Of a stretch of DNA of 64,000 bases, positions 27,643-38,562 are shown in pieces. Under the pieces are notes generated by a model that saw nothing but the letters and a program-made list of their open reading frames with translations, ran no database searches and was not told the DNA's origin. Numbering within the stretch: the first letter of the stretch is position 1; each line of letters opens with the position of its first letter. The translations under genes were made by a program, and so were the position numbers. The DNA comes from Actinernus sp. WN-2022 (lineage: Eukaryota > Cnidaria > Anthozoa > Actiniaria > Actinernidae): the NCBI GenBank assembly GCA_030867875.1, contig JAOWCC010001589.1, forward strand, positions 139,969,745-140,033,744. Direction: 5' to 3'.

Positions 27643-29095
27643 GCGTTGTAAATATTGTTTATATTCAACGCAGCGCTTTTCTAGTGTTTCCCTAGAAGAA
27701 CAATTTCTATTAAGTCTAAGGCCAACTCCATAGGGGACTGACTTCTTACAGAGAATAGGGTGTGAACTACTAAACGGCAAATAAAGGTGGCTGTCAGTAG
27801 GCTTAGCATAAACATCTGTGGAAATGAAACCCCCATTAAGACTAAGTGTTAGGTCTAACACATTCAGCGTGTGCTCTGAGTAAACTAGCTCGAACTTAAT
27901 GGTAGGGTACAAGGAATTGATATAGCTGGTGAATTCTAAAAGTTTTAGAAAGGCCGTGTGTCCAAATTTCAACTATATCGTCTCTGTATCTCCACCAAAA
28001 ATTCGGCTTTGTAGGTCCGCTAAATCTAGATAATAAATCCAATTCTCCCACTTGCTAAATCCGCATAACTACAGGCATTACGTGGGCCCATTGCTGTGCC
28101 ATGCTTCTGGATAAAATGACTATCTGCAAATTCGCTATTGTTGGACTCCAGACAAATCTGGACTGCCTCAACAATGCATTCCGTAGAAGGAAATTTTAGC
28201 TCCCTGCTATCTAACGCTTTCTTAGCTGCTGAAATGCCTAATCTATTGTCAATATTCGGAAACATGGCAACAACATCCCCTCGATACCAATAAAGTGCCC
28301 GAAGGAAGTGGGCCATTAATGTTAATATCATTAACTTTATTGATAAGGGTCGGTTGTATCCTTAAGGAAAGATGGCAATTTCTGAGCTAGAGGTTTGAGA
28401 TAAAACTCGGTAAAAGGCCGAAATTCTTTCAATTGCCGTGCCACAACAGGACGTAATAAGCCGTAATGGATTACCGTCCTTGTGCGTTTTAATGTTGCCA
28501 AACGCAACCCCTGGTTTAGGTTGTACATCCATAAGCCAATCGGCAATTTTAGAATTAATCTGCCCTTTATCGAGCCATTTTTGGCTCCAGTCATGAACCC
28601 TTAGAAAAATGAAAAAGCTGTGGGATCCTCCGAAGTGTTATTGTAATGCAACTCATTGTAGAGTTGATGATTCATTTTAGTGAAATAAGTTTCCTTATCA
28701 AGAATAACAAACCTAGATCCCTTATCCTGAACTCTAATAACCTTACTATTATCGGTCCTTAAATCCTTGAGAGCTTCTCTTTCACCCTGAGTGAGATTAT
28801 CTTTAAGCTGTCTAATGTTTAAAGGATCGAGAATGTCCTTTCTAACTTGTAGTTAGAAAAAGTTCTACTTCGGGAATCACTGATTTGGGTGGAACCCACT
28901 TACTTTTAGATGGAACGTCCGGATATAAGGTTGCTTCTGATGATTTGGCGTCGTCGTCTTCTTCTAATTGATCTCTAAAGTGCACCACAATGCGAACTCT
29001 TCTCTCAAAAGAATCCAGATCGTCTTGGGACTTTTTGCCAATTAACGTCCTTTGGAGTTGGACCAAATGATGGTCCCTTGGAGAGCAACTGCTTC
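27643..29095 (-). pseudogene. PLE reverse transcriptase part, frameshifted
   Basis: In reading order, N-terminal charged sequence (to about 28842) is followed by RT blocks: KGRLILKLPIGL (about 28560), a palm-like YRGDVVAMFPNID (about 28280), HGTAMGPRNACSYADL with a YAD catalytic box (about 28060), and a thumb with LDLTLSL and DVYAKPTDSHLYLP (27870-27800). Several frame changes separate the blocks. The order and motifs are those of Penelope-like RT. It continues across Polinton A into the GIY-YIG part at 11815. The 5' boundary near 29095 is where the inverted partial copy begins. Confidence 0.8.
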
Positions 29096-29820
29096 TTCTT
29101 CGAATGTTATCTATCTCGTTTCTTGCATCAAGTGCAATATGCAATATGTAGGCTCCACATCCAACGAATTTAAGGTTAGATTCCGTAATCATAAGTCTGC
29201 TATGCTTACTAATAAGAGAACGTGTGAGGTGGGCAATTCATTTTAATCAATCGTCGCACGAGTTAACAGACTACAAGTTCATATGTATTGAACAAATTAG
29301 AGATTCCGAACAGGTAGATAAGAAACTTCTAACTAGAGAAGCCTATTGGACAGCACAGTTAAGGTGTTTACAACCGCATGGTATGAATAAACGGCGGGAA
29401 TACAAATCCAAGAATAGAATCCATTATAAATAGTTTTACACTACCTCTAGAAATATTACAAATTACTCAATTAGTAATTAGCGCTTTAGTAGAACACACA
29501 GTAACTAACTTTTGAAAATATTCAGCAGTATTACATAACCTTTGCGATATTACATAAACTGTTTAGATTACGGCTGCTCACATTGAATTTTAATCCTATT
29601 GTATTCATTTGAGGAACAGTAATTTCTTTTATTCAACATTTTTTTCTTTTAAAAACACTTGTATTAGCTTTCTGTATAAATATAGCACTAAAACCTGAAT
29701 GTAAATTTTTTTTTTTTTTACTTTTTTAACTGATGAAGGCTGAAAGCCGAAACGTTTTTTAAATATATGGAACTGTGAGAAGTTGCCAGTTGTACTCCTG
29801 TAAATTCTTTGTATAATATA
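29095..29820 (+). repeat. Inverted partial copy of the PLE 3' end
   Basis: From about 29095 the sequence is the reverse complement of about 11390-10672. It encodes the GIY-YIG segment (IYLVSCIKC...YVGSTSNEF), with one frame change near 29225, through RIHYK and a stop at about 29433, then the 3' tail. Near-identity with the left copy shows both arose in the same insertion event. Confidence 0.85.
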
Positions 29821-29940
29821 TAACTACAACTAGCTGTGAATCCAGAGGGATCCTTCTACAGGAAGTTCATCGTTAGTTTTTACCGCCTTTTTCTATATTC
29901 AATTTATATATATATATATATATACATGTGCGTATGTACA

Positions 29941-30150
29941 ATGGTAGAGAATAAGTTGATGAAAACAGTAACTGACGCTGCTATATTGACTGGACTCGCC
30001 ACCGGCATTGAGTTCATCGCAAAGAAGGAGCCCTATGCTTAGCGATTCTTCAGCTTCCGTCTTGAATTACGTGAAGTGGACCGCCGTATTGGCTGGTAGC
30101 GTTGCCGCCCAAGCAACTATCTCGAGGACCAAAAGGTCATCCCACAGAGT
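29941..30150 (+). pseudogene. 75-residue membrane protein homologue (B), frameshifted
   Basis: VENKLMKTVTDAAILTGLATG and, after a frame change near 30035, MLSDSSASVLNYVKWTAVLAGS match the A gene at 17720-17947. A long TA run and TACATGTGCGTATGTACA precede the ATG. It marks the resumption of Polinton B after the PLE. A second N-terminal homologue is at 10065 on the other side of the PLE. Confidence 0.6.
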
Positions 30151-30172
30151 GTGTAGCTATACCTACGGTATT

Positions 30173-30612
30173 ATGCTTGCTACTGCAGTTACGATGATTG
30201 TTGGAGCCGCAATCAACGCAGCGGCCTTCACAGGTGGAAGCTACCTTGTCCAGCATTACTTCGGTATAGATCCCGCTGCGACGGCTAAAGAGGTAAAAAG
30301 GCACAACGAGGCTCTCGAGAAGTATAAGGCAGATGTGGCAGCTTTCCAAGAGAACCGCGAAAAGTTGTATGACTGGGTCCAAGAACAGGAACGCCTACAG
30401 CACCATGGTTCTGAGTATTTCAACAATACCAACCGTAATTTTGTGCTATTCAAAACGGTACACGTGGGACTACACCGCATACGTCCGCAGGACATGCAAA
30501 GAACCCAATTTCTCCGACTACTACCGGCCATCAAGTGCACAGAAGACAGGCGAGTTGGGTCTTTGTTGGTGGATTGCTTGCCATTGGCTATGCTGCTAGT
30601 CGATGGCTTTGA
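30173..30612 (+). pseudogene. 141-residue membrane/coiled-coil protein homologue (B), frameshifted
   Basis: The N-terminal hydrophobic segment (VGAAINAAAFTGGSYL) and helix with KRHNEALEKY match the A gene at 17295-17720. A frame change near 30430 leads to the conserved NFSDYYRPSSAQKTGEL, and another near 30570 to the C-terminal hydrophobic end. Order relative to the integrase is as in A. Confidence 0.6.
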
Positions 30613-30744
30613 TGCAAATTACTTTTTAAAAACGACCTTTTTTCTGCTTGTTGAAGTTTGGTGGGGCCTGTAGCGTATATACGTATGTGGCGTATATACG
30701 TATGTTGCTATGATGGATAAAAAAATCAGTAGTAGACTGAGTAG

Positions 30745-31747
30745 TAAACTATAGCCCCAGAGGGCTACTGGAATGGACTCGCTGCAATTGGTAAGCTCGC
30801 AGCGGCAGCAAAGGTGCCAGAGGATGTCGCAAAGAGTTGGTTGGAGAAACAGGCCTTGTGGCAGATATATTTATCACCACCTCGCTATGTTCCACGACCT
30901 CACTGGACTGTCTCGAAACCCAAACGAGGTTCACCAAGCTGATTTGCTCCTTCTTACCACATGATCGACCTGGACGAGGACGAAAGCTCTATAAAATGCG
31001 CTTTGGTGGTGGTTGATGTGGCTTCTCGATACAAAGATGCCGAGCCTTTAACATCTAAGGACAGTGGAGAGGTGGCTACGGCTTTCAAACGCATATACAT
31101 GTACGAGCGTGGGCCATGGACTTGGCAAAATCAGCTCAAAGTGGATCCTGGGCGTGAGTTCATGGGGCATGTCTCTACTATCTTTGAGAATACCGAGATC
31201 CAGCGCAGTGAGGCTGGCTACCACAGGGGGCAGAGTTTTGTCGAGAGGGCAAATAGGACACTTGCTGAGAGGTTGTTTGGTCACCAATATGCACAGTAGA
31301 TGGTGCTTGCTTCGCAAGGGTCAAGTGAACGGTCGCGAGAATGGGCGAAAAGACTTCCAGCAGTCCTGGCGGCTATGAATAACGAGGTCACTAGGTTGAC
31401 TGGTAAGGAGCCTTCAAAGGCTGTTGAAACCTCTAATGTGGGTGTAGAAGCTCTTTTCTATTCACGGCCTGAAGGCTTTGAAGAAAAAAAACGGCTACCT
31501 CTTGAAGTAACTGTCCGTTATCTCTATACACCTGGGTGAGTTGGAAGGAGGATCTCAGCGTCGTGCAACTGACCCTATATGGAGCCTGGATACACACAGC
31601 ATCTCGCGTAGTGTGATCTCAAAGGACCAGCCGGTGCTGTACTATTTGGATTCCACCCCAGCTAACAAGCGTGGCTTTGTCCGGGAAGAAATGCAGGTGG
31701 TGCCACCAGACACAGAACTACCTCCAAAGCGGATCCTAGGCCAGTAG
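30745..31747 (+). pseudogene. DDE integrase of Polinton B, broken
   Basis: It aligns along its length with the intact A integrase: WTVSKPNEVHQADL, VVVDVASRYK, LKVDPGREFMG and FVERANRTLAERLFG, so the D, D and E positions are recognisable. Frame changes near 30955 and 31537 and a TAG at 31297-31299 break it. The start is not clear. The end overlaps the end of the convergent PolB at 31736. Confidence 0.8.
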
Positions 31748-34700
31748 CTCATCAATGAGGTCATCGAAGTTTACTTCCTCTAGAAGGGTGTCTTTGTACC
31801 CATATGCAAATGTATCCACTCCATTTTCTGCAATCCATCGCTTGGAGTCGAATGGCGATAGTGATACCTTATTCAGGTGCTGCCCATACATGTGGTGGCC
31901 TTCCGAGCGCAGCACATCCATCCCTTGCCGGAAGATTTTCTTAGCGAATAGCGACTCCTTGTACTGCTCGTGTCGGATATGCTTCTTCACAACCGCCTTC
32001 CGGATGCTGCCTTTTAGCCTTTCTAATGTTTTTCCCACTGGCCTCTAGGATGGAATACATCTTGGGTCGAAGGCCTACATACTTGGCAATGGGGCGCCCG
32101 GCACACTCGTCCTTCATCTTTCCAAGGATTTCTTGTTTGCCATGCTATGTAGTGTGTGATCCTTTGGGTAGTCAGATGTGTAGTAGAGATCCTTGTGGGT
32201 AGCCATGTCGGCATATACATCGTCAGTCTGGATCTCAAGGAGTAGACTGTCCGTGTCTGTATAGATCAGCTGGCATCGGTCTCCATACTGTCCAAGCATC
32301 TGGTTGTAGTAGAAGTCGTACATCAGATGCTTTGAGAGGTCAAGAATGCTCATCACGCCGGGCACGAATAACCGTAAAAAACGGCGGGGTTGAGTGTAAC
32401 ATAAAACGTAAAAGTAACGCCATTTCCTTACTTCTACTCTAAATTTGACGAAATGTTGGCAGGTTGGTAACAAAGTAAGACTACATTTTTCGGGACAATT
32501 GTTTCTGTATTGTGACGTTGTTGTGACGTCATAAGGGATGCCTCCTTTTTTGGTGAAAATTAACCTTTAAAACACGTTTCAAAAATATTACATCATCTGA
32601 AAGCTTTTATGAAATATATTAATTTACCGAAAATTTGAACTTTCTACGATAAATATATTCAAAGTTATGGACGATTTACTGTTTTTATGACGTCATTATT
32701 AGTGACGTCATACTTCAAGCTTAAATCAGATTGCCGACTATAAAAATATTATTAAAGAGAATACTATGACTTGTGAGTGTTAGCCAAATGCATTTCATTG
32801 ATAAAATTCCAAAAACATTGAACTGGCTATTTTCTGAGGGTACACAAATATATTTATGACGTCATAATGACGTATACAAAAAATAGGGCTTCAATTCTAA
32901 GCTGTTATACTCAAAAAATCAAAATTCTAAAAAGAACACGTTGTTACTACTAAAGAGCTCTATTATTGTGCAAAATATGATGCACCAATATTTCGAACTG
33001 TAAAAGTTAAAACAATTACCAAAATTCAAACTTTAATAACTTTCGTTTACTTCAACCGATCGATAACGGGTTTTCGATTATTTCATTCTCATGAACAAGA
33101 GATTTTAAAAAGATATAATAAAACGTTTTTAGAGGTAATAAAAATTTATAAGAAACCTATTAGAAAAGGATATATGACGTCATTGTGACGTCACAATGAT
33201 GGCTATATTAGCTTAACTTATCAGACTATGTTTTGTTTACACTCCTGTATACACCTACCAAAATTCATTCTTCTATCTCGAAAACTTTTAAATATTTATA
33301 AAACCCTCCGTTTTTACGATCATTTGTGCCCGGCGTGTGCATGCATCCCCACGTAGACTGGGCGGTTCAATGTTAGTCGACTCTTGTACATTTGCAGGGC
33401 TGTCAGATCATCGTCGAAGATATTTGCCTACGCGAAGGCTGGGCTGGCAATCAGGCGCCTAAGTTTGTCCTCTTCGCTGGCACGCACGAGATTGACATTG
33501 ACACGCTTGCGCAAGTTCTCCATGGTTTTGCCGAAGACGCTGTTGTTCATCAACTTGTACAGGTCCTTTTCGAAGTCATTGGTTGCCTTCTTCCGGAGCT
33601 CGGTGTTCATCCTGATATAAGGCTCCATCCATGGACTTTGGTCGAATCGTAGTGCTCGGTGTACCTTTTTCAATCGCATGCCTAGGGATCGGTAGAGCTG
33701 TAGATTTCGGTAGTGGAGTACATATCGCTCTTTATCGCGGAGGTTTGGCACCAACGTTTCGGCCTCTATTGATGTCCCTTTGAGGTTGCATTGATACTCT
33801 GACATCCACTCCTTTATGATCTTCTTTCGCTCTGGTGCTAGCGGATAGGCATTATGTGCGTTGTGAAGTTCGGGGGGTATTCGAGATCCACTTCCAGTAT
33901 GTAGCCTTTATAGCTAGCAATGCTTGTGAATGATGTAGGGTCCGTTATAGTCTTGTATAGTTCTCGTAGGTCCTCTACCCATTCAAATCCACCTGTGGGC
34001 ATTGGCTGACTCATCGCCCATCCATATAGGTTGTTGGCATCTAAATACTGGATATATGTTGTGGGCTTGGATTGGTCGTAGCACTCAACCAGAGGGTTGT
34101 TGGCCTTGGCATGTCTCTTGGATACCATAGATATTCCTCCGCGAAGACCTTTCTCTATGAAGAGATGCTGGTCATAGTCCACGAGCAGCTTGAGCTCCAC
34201 ACCTGTAGTCTTCAAGAGCGCATCCCAAGAGAGGCCAGGGCTGGTGTAGTAGTGTGCAGGATCTAAGCCGTACTGATGTCGGCATGTCTTCCGAAAGGTC
34301 TCAAAGACGTCTGCCAGAGAAGCACATCAGTTCGGAGATATAGGTCGTGGTAGTCTCCCATATCTTTGCAGTCAAAAAATGCCTTCAACTGATAGCTTGC
34401 TGTAGAAGTCGGCTTGTGGTGGGAGTGGCTCTGCAAACCGATCCCAGCTATCCATATACTCATACGGGTAGATGCCTTTTCGCAAAAGGAGGTGTTGCCG
34501 CTCTACACTAGGCTCATACTGAGCAGTAATCTGGAAGGCTTCTGGCTGGTTGGCTGTCACCAGCTTGTCTAGGGATGCCAAGAGGAACATAGCGCTATCG
34601 ATGAATCGCAGCTGCCCTAAGGAGAATGATATGTACTTCTCTGTGTTATTGGGAATGCATGTGATCTGTCCCTTCATCTTGGAAATAGCCTGCATTATGA

Positions 34701-36187
34701 GATGTGAGTCGTAATCTCGCAAGTTGTGGAATACAACTGGAATGACTGTGGTTTTGGGGCTCAACCGCAGCTTGAAGTTACAGGCATTGTGGGCTGCGCC
34801 TCTGTACTTTCCCGTGATGTGGCAATGGTCGCGGACTGTGTCCTTGTAGAGTGGCTTCTCACACACATGGCAGATGGTGGTCATATTGTGGGTCGACTCA
34901 TCCTTTGGGGTCATACATATTGCTTTGGGGTTGGTCAAAACTGTCTTGATTTCCAATTCTTCTTGTTGCATTGCCTCCAGGAACCTTTCTGCAGCATCCA
35001 GACCTCTATAGATGTATGGCCATCGCATCGCACCACGACGTAGCCAAAGCCACAAGCCTTATGATGCTGCGTTTACTGAGTGTTGCTCTTTGTGGGATCG
35101 AGCTCTGGTCCTGCGATCTTCATTGTCAACGACTCGAAGTCAGCGTTGATGACATACGGAGCTGGAAGATGTCTGTGATGGTTTTGGAAGGAGAGCTTGT
35201 TCTCACCCTCTTCAGGCATTTCCACTCTCACTGCGGTTTTCCCTATACCTTGACACTCAGGCTTATGGGCTTCCAGGAGGTCTTCTCGGGAGTAGGGGTT
35301 GTCAGGCACCTGTCGCAGAAGTATATACGCTCTCTGTGCTCGGAATGGCCATACATCAGTTTGTTCAAGTCCTTGATCCAGGTGTAGTGGAATTTACCTT
35401 CCTTCTCGATCAGTAGAAGATTAATCCTAGGTATGTCTAAAGGTTGCTTGCTGCATGCGTGAATGGTGACACCCTTGTCCCAGCCAAATAGATTGATGGC
35501 TAGGCCATTATGTTTTTCGACCTTCTGTATCTGGGAGATTGGTGTGGGGGTGTCGATACCTGCGCAATCAAGACCATCTTGTGTGGAGTACTTGGCGGGC
35601 CTGTCAACATGGTCGTCTGCAGGGAATAGAGAAGACCGTAAGGCCCATCGTAGGCATTGTTCATCCTTGTTTTTGACATTAATCACTGCCTTCTTGTTTC
35701 TCACTGCTTCTGGTAGTGGGATGTAGGATTCACCTCTCAGAGGTTGATAGCGAGCGATGTTTAGCCAGAGCAGGATGATGCGGTCAACAACCCATCCAGA
35801 GCCTCTATGCGTCCACTTCTCAAGGGCCTCTAGAAACATTGGGATAGCCCTGTCTAAGATCTCATGAATCTCGTGGGTCTGCATGACAACCTCCTGTTTG
35901 TGGCGCATCGCAGGGTCAGTAAACTCTTGGCTACCATCTGGATGGTCCTTCCTGAGCTGCAGCTTTAGAGCAAGTTGAAACTTCACACCATGTAGGGCTT
36001 GAATTTCTTCCACCAATTTCTGACGAATCTCATGGCGCACGTCTTCTATAAAGGCCCTTGGATCGACACCTAGTTCGTGGCCCTCGGGGACATCCATCTG
36101 CCACCCATGCAGATATTTGCCGATAGCCCGTGGGGTTCGCTTCAAGGTAAGATGTGGTTGATGTTCTTCCGCAAACAACTGCTCCAT
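31736..36187 (-). pseudogene. Family B DNA polymerase of Polinton B, broken and interrupted by a MITE
   Basis: In reading order: an N-terminal domain from MEQLFAEEH (36187) shared with element C, a zinc cluster YFCDRC, exonuclease I NADFESL (about 35130), an HNH-like CHVCEKPLYKDTVRDHCHIT (about 34860), exonuclease II FHNLRDYDSHL, motif A YLDANNLYG (about 34035), motif B LMNNSVFGK (about 33550) and, beyond a 1-kb insertion, motif C YTDTDSLL (about 32250). Many frame changes. The domain layout differs from the PolB of A. The promoter-like 19-mer lies 24 bases before the ATG. Confidence 0.85.
32353..33343. mobile_element. MITE-like insertion in PolB of Polinton B
   Basis: Terminal inverted repeats of about 35 bp begin CACGCCGGGCAC and end GTGCCCGGCGTG. 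The interior is AT-rich, non-coding and carries at least six TGACGTCA palindromes. CAT occurs at both flanks (possible 3-bp duplication), but the right flank has a few extra bases, so the exact ends are uncertain. It splits PolB between motif B and motif C. A matching TTTGTGCCCGGCGTG occurs at about 51006-51020. Confidence 0.7.
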
Positions 36188-36211
36188 ATTGATTTGTATA
36201 TTTTAGTGGAG

Positions 36212-36230
36212 CTATTGTCTAAATGGTATA
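36212..36230 (-). promoter_or_regulatory. Promoter-like 19-mer before PolB (B)
   Basis: The reverse complement reads TATACCATTTAGACAATAG, identical to copies at 2134 and 36496, and it ends 24 bases before the PolB ATG. It is preceded by TATGATA, a TATA-like context. Confidence 0.5.
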
Positions 36231-36255
36231 TATCATATGGGGTACCAACGTGTGT

Positions 36256-36465
36256 TTAATTTTTATTAATGATAGGATTGGGGTGGTAGGTAGGACAGTT
36301 CTTCTTCTTATGTCTCCACAAAGCAAAGTAGCAGCTTAGATCTCCTCCACAATCCTCACATATAAAACGCTTTGGAGTCCTAACACATGGGATCTTGCGA
36401 TTCTCTCGATGGCGTTTCAGATTCCAACTCCTCTGAAACACTCTCCCACACTTTTCGCACTCCAT
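36256..36465 (-). CDS. Small double zinc-finger protein at the right end of Polinton B
   Basis: This 69-residue ORF has two C2HC/C2H2-like units: C3, C6, H19 and C27 (with F10 and L16 in classical spacing), and C36, C39, H52 and C57. It starts 30 bases after the promoter-like 19-mer and lies between the terminal repeat and PolB. In element A a similar zinc finger is embedded inside PolB, so this might be a detached domain or a small regulatory DNA-binding protein. Open, unlike most B genes. Confidence 0.6.
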   Translation of the reverse strand: MECEKCGRVFQRSWNLKRHRENRKIPCVRTPKRFICEDCGGDLSCYFALWRHKKKNCPTYHPNPIINKN

Positions 36466-36489
36466 CTCCTATGGTAGCCCTATGTCTTA

Positions 36490-36698
36490 TTCGTACTATT
36501 GTCTAAATGGTATAACATGTAGAGTAAAAATGAATGTATACGATCATGGAGTTCGGCCTGGGATAAGAGCTTAAATGTAGTATGAAACATGGGGGTTATC
36601 GATCACTTTTCTTGGGGAACCGTTGAGGTCACGAAGTATGAGTTCCCTCGACGGTTCCCCAATAAAAGTGGTCCAGAACCCCCATGTTTCATACTACT
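36490..36698. repeat. Right terminal inverted repeat of Polinton B with 121-bp palindrome
   Basis: Bases 36578-36698 fold back: TAGTATGAAACATGGGGGTT on the inside pairs with AACCCCCATGTTTCATACTA on the outside around a centre near CACGAAGTATGAG. Bases 36490-36576 match the left end. The terminal ATACTACT is the same as in elements A and C. Confidence 0.85.
36496..36514 (-). promoter_or_regulatory. Promoter-like 19-mer before the zinc-finger ORF (B)
   Basis: The reverse complement reads TATACCATTTAGACAATAG and lies 30 bases before the ATG at 36465. It is part of the terminal repeat and so is duplicated at the left end (2134-2152), where it precedes a different ORF. Confidence 0.5.
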
Positions 36699-36907
36699 CA
36701 TTTTAATACAGTTAGTATCGCGAACATTTGACCCAGTCTTTATTTTGTCATCCTCTGCTTATTAGCCACATGCAAGTAAAGACGATAAACAATCAACCGT
36801 ATTTAACACAGACTCCGTGCTTTTTCCTGATCGGAATAGCTGTAAAAAGAAAACAGGGCAAAAATGAGTTATTGTTTTTGTTTATCTTGCTGTTTAATCA
36901 TACTCAC

Positions 36908-37188
36908 TTCCAAAAGGGATATAGTAACACTGCAGGAACAGTGACTATCAATAGATACGGCCTCCATTCGCGAACAAAATACGCCAGCCCTATCTGGAGT
37001 ATTGCGAACCCACTCCAGAAGAAACCGGTCACGACACCGGCCAGCGTTCGACGTTTCGGTCCCACTAACTCCATACAGTAGACGTACCGGGAGAGCAACA
37101 TTCCCGACAGACCAAAACCAACCAGGAACCTCAGAAACGCAAAGAACGAAATGCAGTCCACAAATGCCGAGGCCACTCCTGCAACGAG
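36908..37188 (-). CDS. SLC22-family transporter, third visible coding exon (host)
   Basis: The 281-base exon is bounded by ...TTCTTCTTAG before it and |GTGAGTATG after it. It encodes LVAGVASAFVD, then the membrane-spanning RFLVGFGLSGMLLSRYVYCM, ELVGPKRRTLAG and an adjacent hydrophobic helix to PFW. ELVGPKRRT matches the conserved E-x-x-(S/G)-P-x-x-R-T signature after TM4 of organic cation/anion transporters. Downstream exons are not seen to its left before the Polinton starts 210 bases away, so the element sits in the following intron. Confidence 0.85.
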
Positions 37189-37549
37189 CTAAGAAGAAGT
37201 ATGATATTGGTCAATGAATAGAAAATCGGTACATTCAGCTCAGGAATAAAAATACACACTCCTTAGTGTATGTCTTCACATTAACATAATAGATTATTGC
37301 ACATGCATTACAACACAACACAAGGCTAGTTCAGTGGATCAGTCCCGGTTTGAAGTACGGGAGAAGATGGGCCTCGAATTTCGGCCAGATAAACACTCAG
37401 GGTCTATATATAGATGTTGACTTTCTGTTTCAATTTTAATACCAAAACAATTATCAAAGTAGTTCTACTTTATTACAGAAGAAAGTTCATGCTAAATATG
37501 AAAGAATGTTCAATCAATCAAACAACTATTTTTATGGCAGATTACTTAC
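37189..37549. other. SLC22 intron with tRNA-derived SINE
   Basis: A 361-base intron with standard borders. It contains the SINE-like segment listed separately and otherwise AT-rich sequence. Confidence 0.7.
37326..37420 (+). repeat. tRNA-derived SINE fragment
   Basis: The A-box-like TAGTTCAGTGG and the B-box-like CTCGAATTTC are about 47 bases apart, followed by GGCCAGATAAACACTCAGGG. The order GTACGGGAG...TTTCGGCC...ACTCAGG is shared with the reverse strand near 48940-49020, indicating one SINE family. Confidence 0.5.
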
Positions 37550-37696
37550 CATTACTGTACAACAAAGAAACATGCAGTTTTTCCTTCCCCAGCCATCAGA
37601 TATCATACCACCAACAAACGAACCAATCATCATCCCTGCAAAGTAGCAAGATTGAAGAGTAGCAGCCAGGTACGCATGGCCACATATCAGGTTCCA
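37550..37696 (-). CDS. SLC22-family transporter, second visible coding exon (host)
   Basis: This 147-base exon (49 codons, phase 0) is bounded by ...CTCTTTCAG before it and |GTAAGTAAT after it. It starts WNLICGHAYLAATLQSCYFA and continues GMMIGSFVGGMISDGWGRK, the conserved MFS signature between TM2 and TM3 (G-x-x-x-D-x-x-G-R-K/R). The order after exon 1 and the matching phases support one gene. Confidence 0.88.
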
Positions 37697-38562
37697 CTGA
37701 AAGAGTTAATTGAATATAATTAACATATCAGATGATACGTTTAGACGCATTCTTCTGAATGAAATTGGACGGCAACTGTTACTTTTACCTTCTACATTCA
37801 ATTTATGCAATTACAATAATATGAAGCGAGACCTGTGTTCCCGATTTAGATTTGTCATTTAAGGATATTATTTAGATGGCATGACATTTAAAACCAAACA
37901 AAATTGGGATTAATTTGCACGAGTGGGTTTTTCAAACTGTCAAATTTGCACAAGCCCGCAGGAAGATTGTAATTTGAACTCTTTGACAACCACACAAGTG
38001 AAAATCAATCCTAAATTATACGTAAAAAACGTATGAATACTTGATAATCATATACTCATATATTTTTAGTAAAGTGCAATTTGGGATTAATTCCACTGCT
38101 CTCAGCCAATCAGAATCGAAAAAAATAGTTGTGTATATGATCGGGATTAGGTTATAAATAATGAATAATGAAGTCCACTTATAAACTCCTGAAACTACTG
38201 TTATATCACTAACTATGTCTAACAATCGTTTTATATATATTCATCAGCATATAGGGATGACATTTTGTTCTTAAATTTATACTTTTTAACAACAGATTTG
38301 ATTTTTTGCGGTCTCTTCCCATATCTTTATTCCAGTTGTGGTAATAAATTTTAAATTATAACTAGTGTTACAGGATTTTATAAAATACGTCTGCCTCTTG
38401 AGTTGCCTAGTATTATAATGATGAACATCTGATAGAGGAATAAACATATTTATCAAGGTGTTGTCTAATTTATTATTATAGTTATATATCATTCACAAAT
38501 AATGCTGAGTTTAATTTGTAGTAAATTTTATGTAAATTTAAGTTATGAAAAAGAGGTGAAAG

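Larger units (their letters stand above)
10672..29820 (-). mobile_element. Penelope-like element (PLE) inserted in Polinton B, split by Polinton A
   Basis: The 3' part (10672-11815) encodes the GIY-YIG end and a 3' tail. The 5' part (27643 to about 29095), on the far side of Polinton A, encodes the reverse transcriptase. A partial inverted copy of the 3' part (about 29095-29820) sits at the 5' end, so the same tail (…GCCGAAACG… motif) is found at both outer edges in opposite orientation. An inverted partial copy at the 5' end is a known habit of Penelope elements. The RT part has several frameshifts. Confidence 0.85.
2002..36698. mobile_element. Polinton/Maverick B (degraded, contains nested PLE and Polinton A)
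   Basis: The element is bounded by inverted repeats: roughly 2002-2154 on the left matches the reverse complement of roughly 36490-36698 on the right. The right terminus is the canonical ...ATACTACT. The left end is shorter and lacks the outermost palindrome arm. Removing the nested insert (about 10672-29820) leaves about 15.5 kb, the usual Polinton size. Gene order read from the right is PolB, integrase, small membrane genes, ATPase, MCP, amphipathic protein, conserved 560-residue protein, minor capsid candidate and P[ST]AP protein, which mirrors element A. Most genes carry stops or frameshifts, so this is an old copy. Confidence 0.85.

Noticed and set aside
31755..32048. Plus-strand frames opposite PolB of Polinton B
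   Set aside because: They are antisense shadows of the PolB C-terminal region.
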